From CAZJNX01 sp964547415 (GTDB lineage Bacteria; Pseudomonadota; Alphaproteobacteria; Rhizobiales; Amorphaceae): a DNA stretch of 20,921 nt. Below are positions 1 to 7,241 of the stretch, one piece after another. The notes under the pieces were generated by a model. The model did no database searches, was not told the DNA's origin, and worked only from the letters and a program-made list of their open reading frames with translations. The translations under genes were made by a program, and so were the position numbers. Each line of letters begins with the position of its first letter. The stretch's first letter is position 1. The stretch is taken from the NCBI GenBank assembly GCA_964547415.1, contig CAZJNX010000072.1, positions 1 through 20,921 on the forward strand, written 5' to 3'.

Positions 1-1870
1 CGAAGTAGAACACGAACAGGTGGACCGCGACGAGCGGCACGATGAGCCCCTGCGCGGCCCCGAGCGAGACGATGACGGGCGCCATCAGCGAGGAGACGAC
101 GATGTAGTTCGCCGTCGTCGGCAGCCCCATGCCGAGGATGAGGCTCATCACCGCGACGAGGACGAGCATCACCATCAGGTTGCCGCCCGACAGGAACTCC
201 ACCAGCTCGCCGATGATCTGGTGGGCGCCGGTGAGCGAGATGGTCCCGACGATGATGCCGGCCGCGCCCGTGGCGACGGCGATGGCGATCATGTTGCGCG
301 AGCCGGAGATCATGCCGACCACGAGCTCGGTGACCCCGCGGGCGAACTCCGCGCCGAAGCGGCCCGTGCCGCGGAACAGCGCCTTCAGCGGGTGCTGGGT
401 GAGGGCGATGAAGATCATCGCCACCGCCGCCCAGAACGCCGACAGGGACGGCGACAGCCGCGAGATCATGATGCACCACAGGAGCACCACGATCGGCAGG
501 AGGAAATAAAGGCCCGTGATGGCGACGGCGCCCGCCCGCGGCAATTCCTCGATGGGCGCGTTCGGGTCGTCCACCTCGAGGTCGGGCTGGCGCGCGGCGA
601 TGGCGACGAGGACCACGTATGCCACGAGAAAGACGAGGGCGGCCGCCTCCAGCGTCATGTCCGGATAGACTGACGCCACCCAGCCGAGCCCGTAGTAGAC
701 GATGCCGCCGAGCACGCCGAAGGCGATGAAGCCTGTGAGGAAGCCGATCAGCTTCTGCATCAGCGTGAAGCGCGCGGGCGGGGCGGGCAGGCCCTGCAGC
801 TTCAGCTTCAGCGCCTCCAGGTGCACGATGTACACGAGCGCGATGTAGGAGATGAGCGCGGGCAGGAGCGCGTGGCGGATGAGGTCGGTGTAGGGCGTTC
901 CCGTGAACTCGGCGATGAGGAAGGCGGCCGCGCCCATCACAGGCGGCGTCAGCTGCCCGTTGGTGGACGAGGCGACCTCGACGGCTCCCGCCTTCTCCGG
1001 CGGAAAGCCGGTGCGCTTCATGAGGGGGATGGTGAAGGTGCCGGTCGTCACCGTGTTGGCGATGGAGGAGCCGGAGTAGATGCCCGACAGGGCCGAGGCG
1101 ACGACGGAGGCCTTGGCCGGCCCCCCGCGCAGGTGGCCGAGGAGGGCGAAGGCGATCTTGATGAAGTAGTTGCCCGCCCCCGACTTTTCCAGAATCGCGC
1201 CGAACAGCACGAACAGGAAGATCATGGACGCCGACACGCCGAGGGCGACGCCGAACACGCCCTCCGTCTGCATCCAGAAGTGCCACATGGCCTTGCCGTA
1301 GGACGCCCCGCCCCACTGCATGGCGTCGGGCAGCCAGGCCGCCGAGCCGAAGAAGACGTAGGCGAGGAAGAGGCTCGCCACGATCAGGAGCGGCAGGCCG
1401 AGGGAGCGGTAGACGGCGGTGCCGAGAACGACGAGGCCGACGGTGGAGACCACGAGGTCGGCCGCGGTCGGCAGCCCCGCGCGGCGGGCGATCTCGTCGG
1501 CGTTGACGATGAGATAGAGGCACGAGGCGGCGCCGAGGGCGGCGAGCGCCCAGTCGTACCAGGGGATGCGGTCCCGCGGGCTCCACTTCAGGAGCGGGAA
1601 GGCGAAGGCGGCGAGGACGAGGGCGAAGGCGAGATGGACCGCCCGCACCTCGGTATTGTTGAAGACGACGCGCAGCCCCGTCTCGGCCTGGATGATGAAG
1701 GGGAGCGGCGAGGCGACGTAGAGCTGGAAGAGCGCCCACACGAGGGCGATGCCGGGCACCAGCATCCGCATCCAGCCGACCGGGTGGCGCGCCCCCGTGT
1801 CCACCTGGGCGACCATGTCGTCAGCGGATGTTCCCCGCCCGTGGTGTTCCACGTCCTGGTTGACCGCCAC
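1..1870 (-). CDS. TRAP transporter fused permease (DctQ-DctM fusion), TAXI-linked, 3' end cut by window edge
   Basis: This is an inner-membrane permease of a TAXI-type TRAP transporter, with the small (DctQ-like) and large (DctM-like) subunits fused in one polypeptide. It should move the solute delivered by a periplasmic TAXI protein using an ion gradient. About 623 residues are visible and the C-terminus lies beyond the window. Hydrophobic helices run through the whole length. Around residue 300 there is a conserved SGIYSGSSIANTVTTG stretch followed by TIPLMKRTGF and NGQLTPPVMGAAAF, which are hallmarks of the fused family. A second signature, GMGLPTTANYIVVSS, lies near the left edge. I chose a GTG start at 1870: an in-frame TGA lies just upstream at 1877-1879, and GGAAGG precedes the start by 9 nt. 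An ATG at 1816 is the alternative. It lies downstream of the TAXI gene at 2094-3053 on the same strand, 223 bp away, with a hairpin in between. The family call is firm; the substrate is unknown. Confidence 0.93.
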   Translation of the reverse strand, partial: MAVNQDVEHHGRGTSADDMVAQVDTGARHPVGWMRMLVPGIALVWALFQLYVASPLPFIIQAETGLRVVFNNTEVRAVHLAFALVLAAFAFPLLKWSPRDRIPWYDWALAALGAASCLYLIVNADEIARRAGLPTAADLVVSTVGLVVLGTAVYRSLGLPLLIVASLFLAYVFFGSAAWLPDAMQWGGASYGKAMWHFWMQTEGVFGVALGVSASMIFLFVLFGAILEKSGAGNYFIKIAFALLGHLRGGPAKASVVASALSGIYSGSSIANTVTTGTFTIPLMKRTGFPPEKAGAVEVASSTNGQLTPPVMGAAAFLIAEFTGTPYTDLIRHALLPALISYIALVYIVHLEALKLKLQGLPAPPARFTLMQKLIGFLTGFIAFGVLGGIVYYGLGWVASVYPDMTLEAAALVFLVAYVVLVAIAARQPDLEVDDPNAPIEELPRAGAVAITGLYFLLPIVVLLWCIMISRLSPSLSAFWAAVAMIFIALTQHPLKALFRGTGRFGAEFARGVTELVVGMISGSRNMIAIAVATGAAGIIVGTISLTGAHQIIGELVEFLSGGNLMVMLVLVAVMSLILGMGLPTTANYIVVSSLMAPVIVSLGAAQGLIVPLVAVHLFVFYF

Positions 1871-1995
1871 GTGCCCTCACCTTCCCTGAAGCGCCGCCCG
1901 TGGGCCGCCCCCGCCGGCGGTCGCCGATACGGCCCCGATGGATGCTAGCACGCCCCGCCGCGAACACGCAGCGCGCGCCGCGCCCTGAAAGAGAA

Positions 1996-2025
1996 CGGGC
2001 ACGGCCCCCCTCGGAGCCGTGCCCG
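1996..2025 (-). terminator. Hairpin terminator/attenuator between TAXI gene and permease
   Basis: A perfect 10-bp inverted repeat (CGGGCACGGC / GCCGTGCCCG, loop 10 nt) lies about 70 nt after the stop of the TAXI gene. Read on the minus strand it is followed by a T-rich run (TTCTCTTTC). This fits a partial Rho-independent terminator that lowers permease expression relative to the binding protein, or full termination if the permease has its own promoter. Confidence 0.6.
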
Positions 2026-2093
2026 CCCGTCGTCTGGCCCCTGCGACGCCGGACGCCGCGGGCGGGAGCGCAGCGGCGCCCCCGCCGGCCGGA

Positions 2094-3053
2094 TCACATC
2101 CAGCCGCGCTCCTCGTAGTACTTCCTCGCGCCCTCGTGGACCGGGGCGGACAGGCTGTCGGAGATCATCGTCTCCTCGTCGAGGTTCGAGAACGCCGGGT
2201 GCAGCGACTTGAACTGCTCGAAGTTGTCGAACACGGCCTTCACCACCGTGTAGACCACCTCGTCCGGCACGTCCGCGGAGGTGATGAAGGTGGCGCCGAC
2301 GCCGAACGTCGTCGTGTCGTCCGGGTTGCCCTTGTACATGCCGCCCGGGATGGTCGCCATGCGGTAGTACGGGCGCTCCTCGACGAGCTTCTGGATCGGC
2401 TCGCCGTCCACGTCCACGAGGCGCACGTCGCAGGAGTTCACCGCCTCCTGGATGGCCGCGGCGGGGTGGCCGACGGTGTAGATCATGGCGTCGATCTTGT
2501 CGTCGCACAGGGCCTGGGCCATCTCCGAACCCTTGAGCTCGGTGGCGAGGGCGAAGTCGTCCATAGTCATGCCGTAGGCGTCCATGACGACTTCCATCGT
2601 GGCGCGCTGGCCCGAGCCCGGGTTGCCCACGTTGACGCGCTTGCCCTCGAGGTCCTCGAACTTCTCGATCTCGCTGTCGCCGCGCACGAGGAGGGTGAAG
2701 GGCTCCGGATGGACGGAGAACACGGCGCGCAGGTCCTCGAACGGGCCCTGGTCCTCGAAGCGGGAGGTGCCGCGGTAGCTGTGGTACTGCCAGTCGGACT
2801 GGGCGACGCCGAAGTCGAGCTCGCCCGCGCGCACGTTGTTGATGTTGTAGACCGACCCGCCGGTCGATTCGGCCGAGCAGCGGATCCCGTGGTCCTTCCG
2901 GCCGCGGTTGACGAGGCGGCAGATGGCGCCCCCGGTCGGGTAGTAGACGCCGGTGACGCCGCCGGTGCCGATGGAGATGAACTGCTGCTCCTGCGCGACG
3001 GCCGCCGTCGAGGTGAACGCCAGCGCCGCAACGAGCGCGAGTGCTGTCTTCAT
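2094..3053 (-). CDS. TAXI family TRAP transporter solute-binding protein
   Basis: This is a 319-residue periplasmic solute receptor that captures a ligand and hands it to the fused TRAP permease. Residues 1-20 form a Sec signal peptide (basic start, alanine/leucine core, AVA before Q21). The mature protein opens with ISIGTGGVTGVYYPTGGAI (about 27-44), the diagnostic TAXI N-terminal motif. The ligand-binding stretch with VGNPGSG follows further on. The length is normal for the family. The start at 3053 is chosen because it places the signal peptide at the N-terminus and is preceded by AGGGAGAAG; the reading frame stays open to an ATG at 3257, but that extension is arginine-rich and not signal-like. 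The same-strand fused permease follows. A second TAXI gene is divergent across a 473-bp gap. The family is certain; the ligand is not predictable, although some TAXI proteins have been linked to glutamate-like compounds. Confidence 0.95.
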   Translation of the reverse strand: MKTALALVAALAFTSTAAVAQEQQFISIGTGGVTGVYYPTGGAICRLVNRGRKDHGIRCSAESTGGSVYNINNVRAGELDFGVAQSDWQYHSYRGTSRFEDQGPFEDLRAVFSVHPEPFTLLVRGDSEIEKFEDLEGKRVNVGNPGSGQRATMEVVMDAYGMTMDDFALATELKGSEMAQALCDDKIDAMIYTVGHPAAAIQEAVNSCDVRLVDVDGEPIQKLVEERPYYRMATIPGGMYKGNPDDTTTFGVGATFITSADVPDEVVYTVVKAVFDNFEQFKSLHPAFSNLDEETMISDSLSAPVHEGARKYYEERGWM

Positions 3054-3226
3054 GTCGCCACTTCTCCCTGATCTGTTCTGACCCGGTGGCGCGGGACGCG
3101 CCCGACGCCGCGGGCCGCCGCCGGCGGCCTTTCCGGATCGCCTCGGCCAGCGGGCGCCGACCGTCGGAACCGAGCGGCCGTGCGCAGGCGGGCGGGGCGA
3201 CGCCGCGCCGGATGCAGGGCCGTGTC

Positions 3227-3257
3227 CTATAGGGCAGGGCCGGTGCCGCCATGTCAA
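3227..3257 (-). promoter_or_regulatory. Candidate sigma-70-like promoter for the leftward TAXI operon
   Basis: Read on the minus strand, TTGACA (3257-3252) matches the -35 consensus exactly and CTATAG (3232-3227) is a partial -10, with a 19-bp spacer, longer than the ideal 17. It would give a leader of about 170 nt before the ATG at 3053. The perfect -35 in a GC-rich background supports it; the spacer length weakens it. Confidence 0.35.
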
Positions 3258-3270
3258 TGCGGCATGGCGG
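3246..3270. promoter_or_regulatory. Inverted repeat overlapping the candidate -35 box; possible operator
   Basis: CCGCCATG and CATGGCGG (8-bp perfect arms, 9-nt spacer) surround the TTGACA hexamer. The size and spacing suit a dimeric repressor or activator site. No regulator gene is visible in the window. Confidence 0.35.
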
Positions 3271-3526
3271 GGTGAACCGGGGCGGGAGGCGAACGCGGGC
3301 CGCCGGAGGTGCCAGACGGGTCGCCGGACGCCCCCTCCGGTCCGCCGGCCTGACGCACATGTGTCCGCCTCCGGCTTGCCTTCCCCGGCGCACTCGCCCA
3401 GTTTCGGCGCGGACCACGCGATGTCGGACGGCGGAACCCGGCCAGACCGGAACGCCCATTCCCGTTCGCGGGGCCCGCCGGGGGCGCGGGGTCGCCCGCC
3501 GGACAGAACCTTCTGAGGGAGACCAG

Positions 3527-4504
3527 ATGCTCAGGACAGCACTCATGGCGGCGGCCGCGGGCGCCCTTCTCGCCGCCCCCGCACTCGCCCAGGACCAGGA
3601 CCGCACCGGCTGGCCGTCGTCCTTCACGGTCGGCACCGCGAGCCAGGGCGGGACCTACTTCGTGTACGGCGCGGGCTGGGCCAACCTCGTGTCGGAGGAG
3701 CTCGGCATCCCGGGCGGCGGCGAGGTGACCGGCGGCCCGGTCCAGAACGCCAGCCTCGTCCAGTCGGGCGACTTCGACATGGCGATGGTGACCATGGGCC
3801 CCGCCGCCGAAGCCATCGCCGGCAAGAGCCCGCTCGCCCCGGGCCTCGCGCACGACAAGATCCGCGCCATCTTCCCGATGTACACGACGGCCTTCCACAT
3901 GGTCGCGCCGGCCGACAAGGGCTGGCAGTACGTCTCCGACATCCCGGACGGCTCCACCATCGGCGTCGGCCCCCAGGGCGGCACGCCGGGCACCTACTTC
4001 CCGCGCTTCTTCGAGACGCTGGGGATGGACGTGGATGTCCAGTACGGCGGCGCCTCGGACCTTGCGGGCCAGATGCAGGACGGGCTGATCGACGCCTTCG
4101 CCTTCGCGGCCGGCATGCCCTTCCCCGCCTTCAGCCAGCTCGACGCCCAGACGGACGTCGTCTTCCTCGGCTTCAAGCCGGAGAACCGGGACAAGATCGT
4201 CGCCGAGCACCCGGTGAGCGCGTACACCATCCCGGCCGACCTCTACCCGAGCATGGACGGGGACGACCTCTCCGTCGCCATGTGGAACGTGGCGATCGCC
4301 CACGCCGACCTGCCCGACAGCTTCGTCTACGCGGTGGTCGATACCGTCATGTCCAACCACGACCGGATGGTGCAGATCCACAAGGCGGCCGAGGAGACCC
4401 TGCCGGAGAACGTCGGCGCCAACACCGTGGTGCCCTGGCATCCGGGCGCGGTGAAGTGGTTCGAGGAGAACGGCTACGAGATCCCGGACGACATGAAGGG
4501 CTGA
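3527..4504 (+). CDS. TAXI family TRAP transporter solute-binding protein (second system)
   Basis: This 325-residue periplasmic receptor belongs to the rightward TAXI-TRAP system. A clear signal peptide covers residues 1-21 (MLRTALM then an alanine/leucine core, PALA before Q22). The mature part begins FTVGTASQGGTYFVYGAGWA (about 33-52), the TAXI ligand-site motif. VGPQGGTPGTYF (about 146-157) forms the second binding loop. The C-terminal VVPWHPGAVKWFEENGY is typical of TAXI proteins. The start at 3527 is preceded by GAGGGAG at good spacing and begins the signal peptide; the longer open frame from 3251 is rejected. The sequence differs clearly from the TAXI protein at 2094-3053, so it is a separate subfamily rather than a recent duplicate. 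The fused permease gene follows after a hairpin. The ligand is unknown. Confidence 0.95.
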   Translation: MLRTALMAAAAGALLAAPALAQDQDRTGWPSSFTVGTASQGGTYFVYGAGWANLVSEELGIPGGGEVTGGPVQNASLVQSGDFDMAMVTMGPAAEAIAGKSPLAPGLAHDKIRAIFPMYTTAFHMVAPADKGWQYVSDIPDGSTIGVGPQGGTPGTYFPRFFETLGMDVDVQYGGASDLAGQMQDGLIDAFAFAAGMPFPAFSQLDAQTDVVFLGFKPENRDKIVAEHPVSAYTIPADLYPSMDGDDLSVAMWNVAIAHADLPDSFVYAVVDTVMSNHDRMVQIHKAAEETLPENVGANTVVPWHPGAVKWFEENGYEIPDDMKG

Positions 4505-4514
4505 GACCTTCCCC

Positions 4515-4542
4515 CGGCCGCGCGGAACCTTCCGCGCGGCCG
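4515..4542 (+). terminator. Strong intercistronic hairpin between TAXI gene and fused permease
   Basis: A perfect 12-bp stem (arms 4515-4526 and 4531-4542, loop ACCT) starts 11 nt after the TAXI stop codon. Only weak T content follows, so it is more likely an attenuator or a 3' mRNA stabiliser for the binding-protein message than a complete terminator. The permease starts 65 nt downstream. Confidence 0.6.
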
Positions 4543-4607
4543 TTGCCGCCCGCTTTCGCGTCCCCTAGTTTGATCGTCCGACAAGAATCCAGACGGGGCC
4601 GCGAGAC

Positions 4608-6773
4608 ATGAACGATCCGACGCCCGCCGCTGCGGGCATCACGGGGGGCGAGAGCGGGATCGTCCCGCGCGCCGTCGGCACCGAGCCGCCGGAACAGGTC
4701 ATCCCGGGGCGCCTCGGCATCGTCGTGGCCGTCGCCTGCGCCCTCTACGCGGCCTGGCACCTTTACGTCCTCAACATCGCCCCGCTCGAGACCTGGACGT
4801 TCCGCATCCTCCACGTGGCGGGCGCGCTCGCCCTCGGCTTCCTCCTGTCGGCCGCCACCCTCGGCACGGCCGGCCCCGGCGCGCGCTCGCCGGTGGAGAC
4901 CGTCATGGCGGCGGCCGGCCTCCTCCTCGTCGCGGCTTCGGGCGCCCTGGTGGCGGCGGGCGCCTGGCTCATCTCGGAAGGGGCGACGGCGGCGGACATG
5001 CCGGGCTGGGTGTTCGGCCCGTTCGGGCCGCTCCTCGGGGCCGGCACCATCCTCGCGGCGGTGGCGGGCTGGGTCTTTCCGGCGCGGGAGGGCACGATCC
5101 GCCTGTCGGACTGGGTGCTGGCGCTCTCGGCGATCGTGGTGTGCGCCTACTACCTCACCGCCCTCGACGCCCTCGCGCTGCGCCTTCGGGCCGGCACGCC
5201 GTTCTCCGACCCGTCGAACGCCTGGGCGGCGGCCGTCGGCATCGCCCTCATCCTGGAGGTGACGCGGCGGCTCGCGGGCCTCGCCCTCGTGGTCATCGCC
5301 GCCGTCTTCATCGTCTATGCGTTCGTCGGCCCGTGGCTGCCGGGCTTCCTCGCCCACGGCGGCTACACGGCGAAGCGCTTCTTCACGTACGTCTACACCG
5401 ACAACGGGATCCTGGGGCCGACGACGGCGGTCTCGTCCACCTACATCATCCTGTTCATCATCTTCGCCGCCTTCCTTCAGACGACGCGGGTGGGCCAGTA
5501 CTTCGTGGACTTCTCCTTCGCCATCGCGGGCCGCGCGCGCGGCGGGCCGGCGAAGGTGGCCGTGTTCGCCTCCGGCCTCATGGGGACGATCAACGGCACC
5601 TCGGCCGGCAACGTGGTGGCGACCGGATCCATCACAATCCCCCTCATGAAGTCGGTCGGCTACCGGCCCCGGACGGCGGGCGCCATCGAGGCGGCGGCCT
5701 CCACCGGCGGGCAGATCATGCCGCCGATCATGGGGGCAGGCGCCTTCATCATGGCCGAGATCACGGGCATTCCCTACACGGAGATCGTGGTCGCCGCGCT
5801 CATCCCGGCCGTCCTCTACTTCGTCGCCGTCTACATGATGGTGGACCTCGAGGCGCTGCGCACCGGCATGAAGGGGATGCGCGGCGACGACCTTCCCACC
5901 GTCGGCCGCCTCGTGCGCCAGGCGTACCTGTTCGCGCCCATGGTGATCCTGATCTACGCCCTGTTCGCGGGCTATTCGGTGATCCGGGCGGGCACGCTCG
6001 CCATCGCCGCCGCCGCCGTCGTCTCGTGGCTGACGCCGTTCCGGATGGGGCCGCGGCGGCTGTTCGACGCCCTCGCCATCTCCTCGGCGATGGCGCTGCA
6101 GATCATCGCGGTGTGCGCGGCGGCGGGCATCATCGTGGGCGTCATCTCGCTCACCGGCGTCGGGGCGCGGTTCTCCTCCCTCCTCCTCGGGCTCGCGGAG
6201 GCCTCCACCCTCCTCGCCCTCGTGTTCGCCATGGTCATCTCGATCATCCTCGGCATGGGGATGCCGACGACGGCGGCCTACGCGGTGGCCGCCTCGGTGG
6301 TGGCGCCCGGCCTCGTGCAGCTCGGCGTGCAGCCCCTCGTCGCCCACTTCTTCGTCTTTTATTTCGCGGTGATCTCGGCGATCACGCCGCCCGTGGCGCT
6401 CGCCGCCTACGCGGGCGGGGCGATCGCGGGTGCCCACCCGATGAAGACCTCGGTGGAGAGCTTCCGCTTCGGCCTCACCGCCTTCATCGTGCCGTTCATG
6501 TTCTTCTACAACGCGGCGCTCCTGATGGAGGGCGAGCCGTTCGTGATCCTGAGGGCCGGGGCGACGGCGGTGATCGGCGTGTGGCTCCTGACCCAGGCCG
6601 TGCAGGGCTGGTTCATGGGGCCGATCGGGATCGTGCCGCGGCTCCTCCTGCTCGCCGCTGCGCTCTCCATGATCGCGGGGGACATCGTGACCGACCTCGT
6701 GGGCCTCGGCCTGCTGGCCGCCGTGTTCGGCCTCGTCCGCCTCACGGGCGCGCGGGCGGCGCGGACGGGCTGA
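4608..6773 (+). CDS. TRAP transporter fused permease (DctQ-DctM fusion), TAXI-linked
   Basis: This is a 721-residue integral membrane protein, the permease partner of the TAXI protein at 3527-4504. A short cytoplasmic head (about 35 residues) leads into helices across the full length; the first roughly 240 residues correspond to the small-subunit-like part and the rest to the DctM-like channel. Signatures are GTINGTSAGNVVATGSITIP (from about 326), ASTGGQIMPPIMGAGAF soon after, and LGMGMPTTAAYAVAASVVAP (from 548). The length is within the family's range. The ribosome site before the ATG at 4608 is weak (GCGAGA), consistent with lower translation than the receptor. It ends 6 bp from the convergent dut gene. 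It is homologous to, but clearly different from, the permease at 1-1870. The family is firm; the substrate is unknown. Confidence 0.95.
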   Translation: MNDPTPAAAGITGGESGIVPRAVGTEPPEQVIPGRLGIVVAVACALYAAWHLYVLNIAPLETWTFRILHVAGALALGFLLSAATLGTAGPGARSPVETVMAAAGLLLVAASGALVAAGAWLISEGATAADMPGWVFGPFGPLLGAGTILAAVAGWVFPAREGTIRLSDWVLALSAIVVCAYYLTALDALALRLRAGTPFSDPSNAWAAAVGIALILEVTRRLAGLALVVIAAVFIVYAFVGPWLPGFLAHGGYTAKRFFTYVYTDNGILGPTTAVSSTYIILFIIFAAFLQTTRVGQYFVDFSFAIAGRARGGPAKVAVFASGLMGTINGTSAGNVVATGSITIPLMKSVGYRPRTAGAIEAAASTGGQIMPPIMGAGAFIMAEITGIPYTEIVVAALIPAVLYFVAVYMMVDLEALRTGMKGMRGDDLPTVGRLVRQAYLFAPMVILIYALFAGYSVIRAGTLAIAAAAVVSWLTPFRMGPRRLFDALAISSAMALQIIAVCAAAGIIVGVISLTGVGARFSSLLLGLAEASTLLALVFAMVISIILGMGMPTTAAYAVAASVVAPGLVQLGVQPLVAHFFVFYFAVISAITPPVALAAYAGGAIAGAHPMKTSVESFRFGLTAFIVPFMFFYNAALLMEGEPFVILRAGATAVIGVWLLTQAVQGWFMGPIGIVPRLLLLAAALSMIAGDIVTDLVGLGLLAAVFGLVRLTGARAARTG

Positions 6774-6779
6774 GGGCGC

Positions 6780-7241
6780 CTAGCGGGCGGTGGAGCCGAA
6801 GCCCCCCGCCCCCCGCGCCGAGGGGGCAAGCGCGTCGGTCTCCTGGAGCGCGACGGGGACGACGGGCGCCACAACGAGCTGGGCGATCCGCTCCCCCCGG
6901 GCGACGGTGAAGGACGCCTCGCCGTGGTTGACGAGGATCACGCCCACCTCGCCCCGGTAGTCCGCGTCGACGGTCCCGGGCGCGTTGAGGACGGTGATCC
7001 CGTGCTTGAGCGCCAGCCCCGAGCGCGGGCGCACCTGCCCCTCGAGATCGTCGGGAAGGGCGATGGCGAGCCCCGTCGGCACCAGCGCCCGCCCGCCCGG
7101 CGGGATGACGACGGGTGCGTCCTCCGGGACGGCCGCGCGCAGGTCGAGCCCCGTCGCGCCCGCGCTCATGCGCTCGGGCAGAGGAAGGCCCCGCCCGTGG
7201 GGCAGGACGAGGATCGGGACGGTGCGCGGCGCCCCGCTCAC
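6780..7241 (-). CDS. dut: Deoxyuridine 5'-triphosphate nucleotidohydrolase (dUTPase)
   Basis: This enzyme hydrolyses dUTP to dUMP and pyrophosphate, keeping uracil out of DNA and feeding thymidylate synthesis. It is a 153-residue cytoplasmic protein of the homotrimeric family. All five family motifs are present: SAGATGLDLRA (26-36), RPRSGLA (71-77), GTVDADYRGE (89-98) with the catalytic aspartate region, RGERIAQLVV (115-124), and the C-terminal RGAGGFGST (143-151) that closes over the nucleotide. The start is a GTG that overlaps the coaBC stop codon (GTGA), giving translational coupling and the expected family length; the first in-frame ATG is inside motif 1. It is the last gene of an lpoA-like/coaBC/dut block. 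Confidence 0.96.
   Translation of the reverse strand: MSGAPRTVPILVLPHGRGLPLPERMSAGATGLDLRAAVPEDAPVVIPPGGRALVPTGLAIALPDDLEGQVRPRSGLALKHGITVLNAPGTVDADYRGEVGVILVNHGEASFTVARGERIAQLVVAPVVPVALQETDALAPSARGAGGFGSTAR

Larger units (their letters stand above)
3054..3526. promoter_or_regulatory. Divergent control region between two TAXI-TRAP operons (473 bp, no gene)
   Basis: No plausible gene lies here: open frames crossing it are arginine/proline-rich and lack ribosome sites. It must carry promoters for both TAXI genes. Visible items are a candidate minus-strand promoter (3227-3257) overlapped by an 8-bp inverted repeat (3246-3270), a 7-bp-stem hairpin at 3113-3129 (GGCCGCC/GGCGGCC) that would fall in the leader of the leftward mRNA, and an 8-bp palindrome CACATGTG at 3356-3363. 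I could not pick out a convincing rightward promoter. Confidence 0.6.

Noticed and set aside
821..1948. Long plus-strand open frame opposite the first TRAP permease
   Set aside because: Low-complexity charged composition and no recognisable motif. The minus strand encodes an unmistakable fused TRAP permease here.
3054..3257. N-terminal extension of the leftward TAXI protein from an ATG at 3257
   Set aside because: It would bury the signal peptide, is arginine-rich, and its start overlaps the candidate -35 box. The ATG at 3053 has a good ribosome site.
3251..3526. N-terminal extension of the rightward TAXI protein
   Set aside because: Arginine-rich, and it removes the signal peptide from the N-terminus. 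GAGGGAG before the ATG at 3527 fits much better.
4347..6437. A 696-codon minus-strand open frame opposite the second TRAP permease
   Set aside because: Its translation is dominated by R, H, D, E and G with no domain or ribosome site. It is the antisense shadow expected from high third-position GC of the real permease gene.
6774..6779. Bidirectional terminator between the permease and dut
   Set aside because: The genes converge with only 6 bp between stop codons, and no stem with a T-run is visible.
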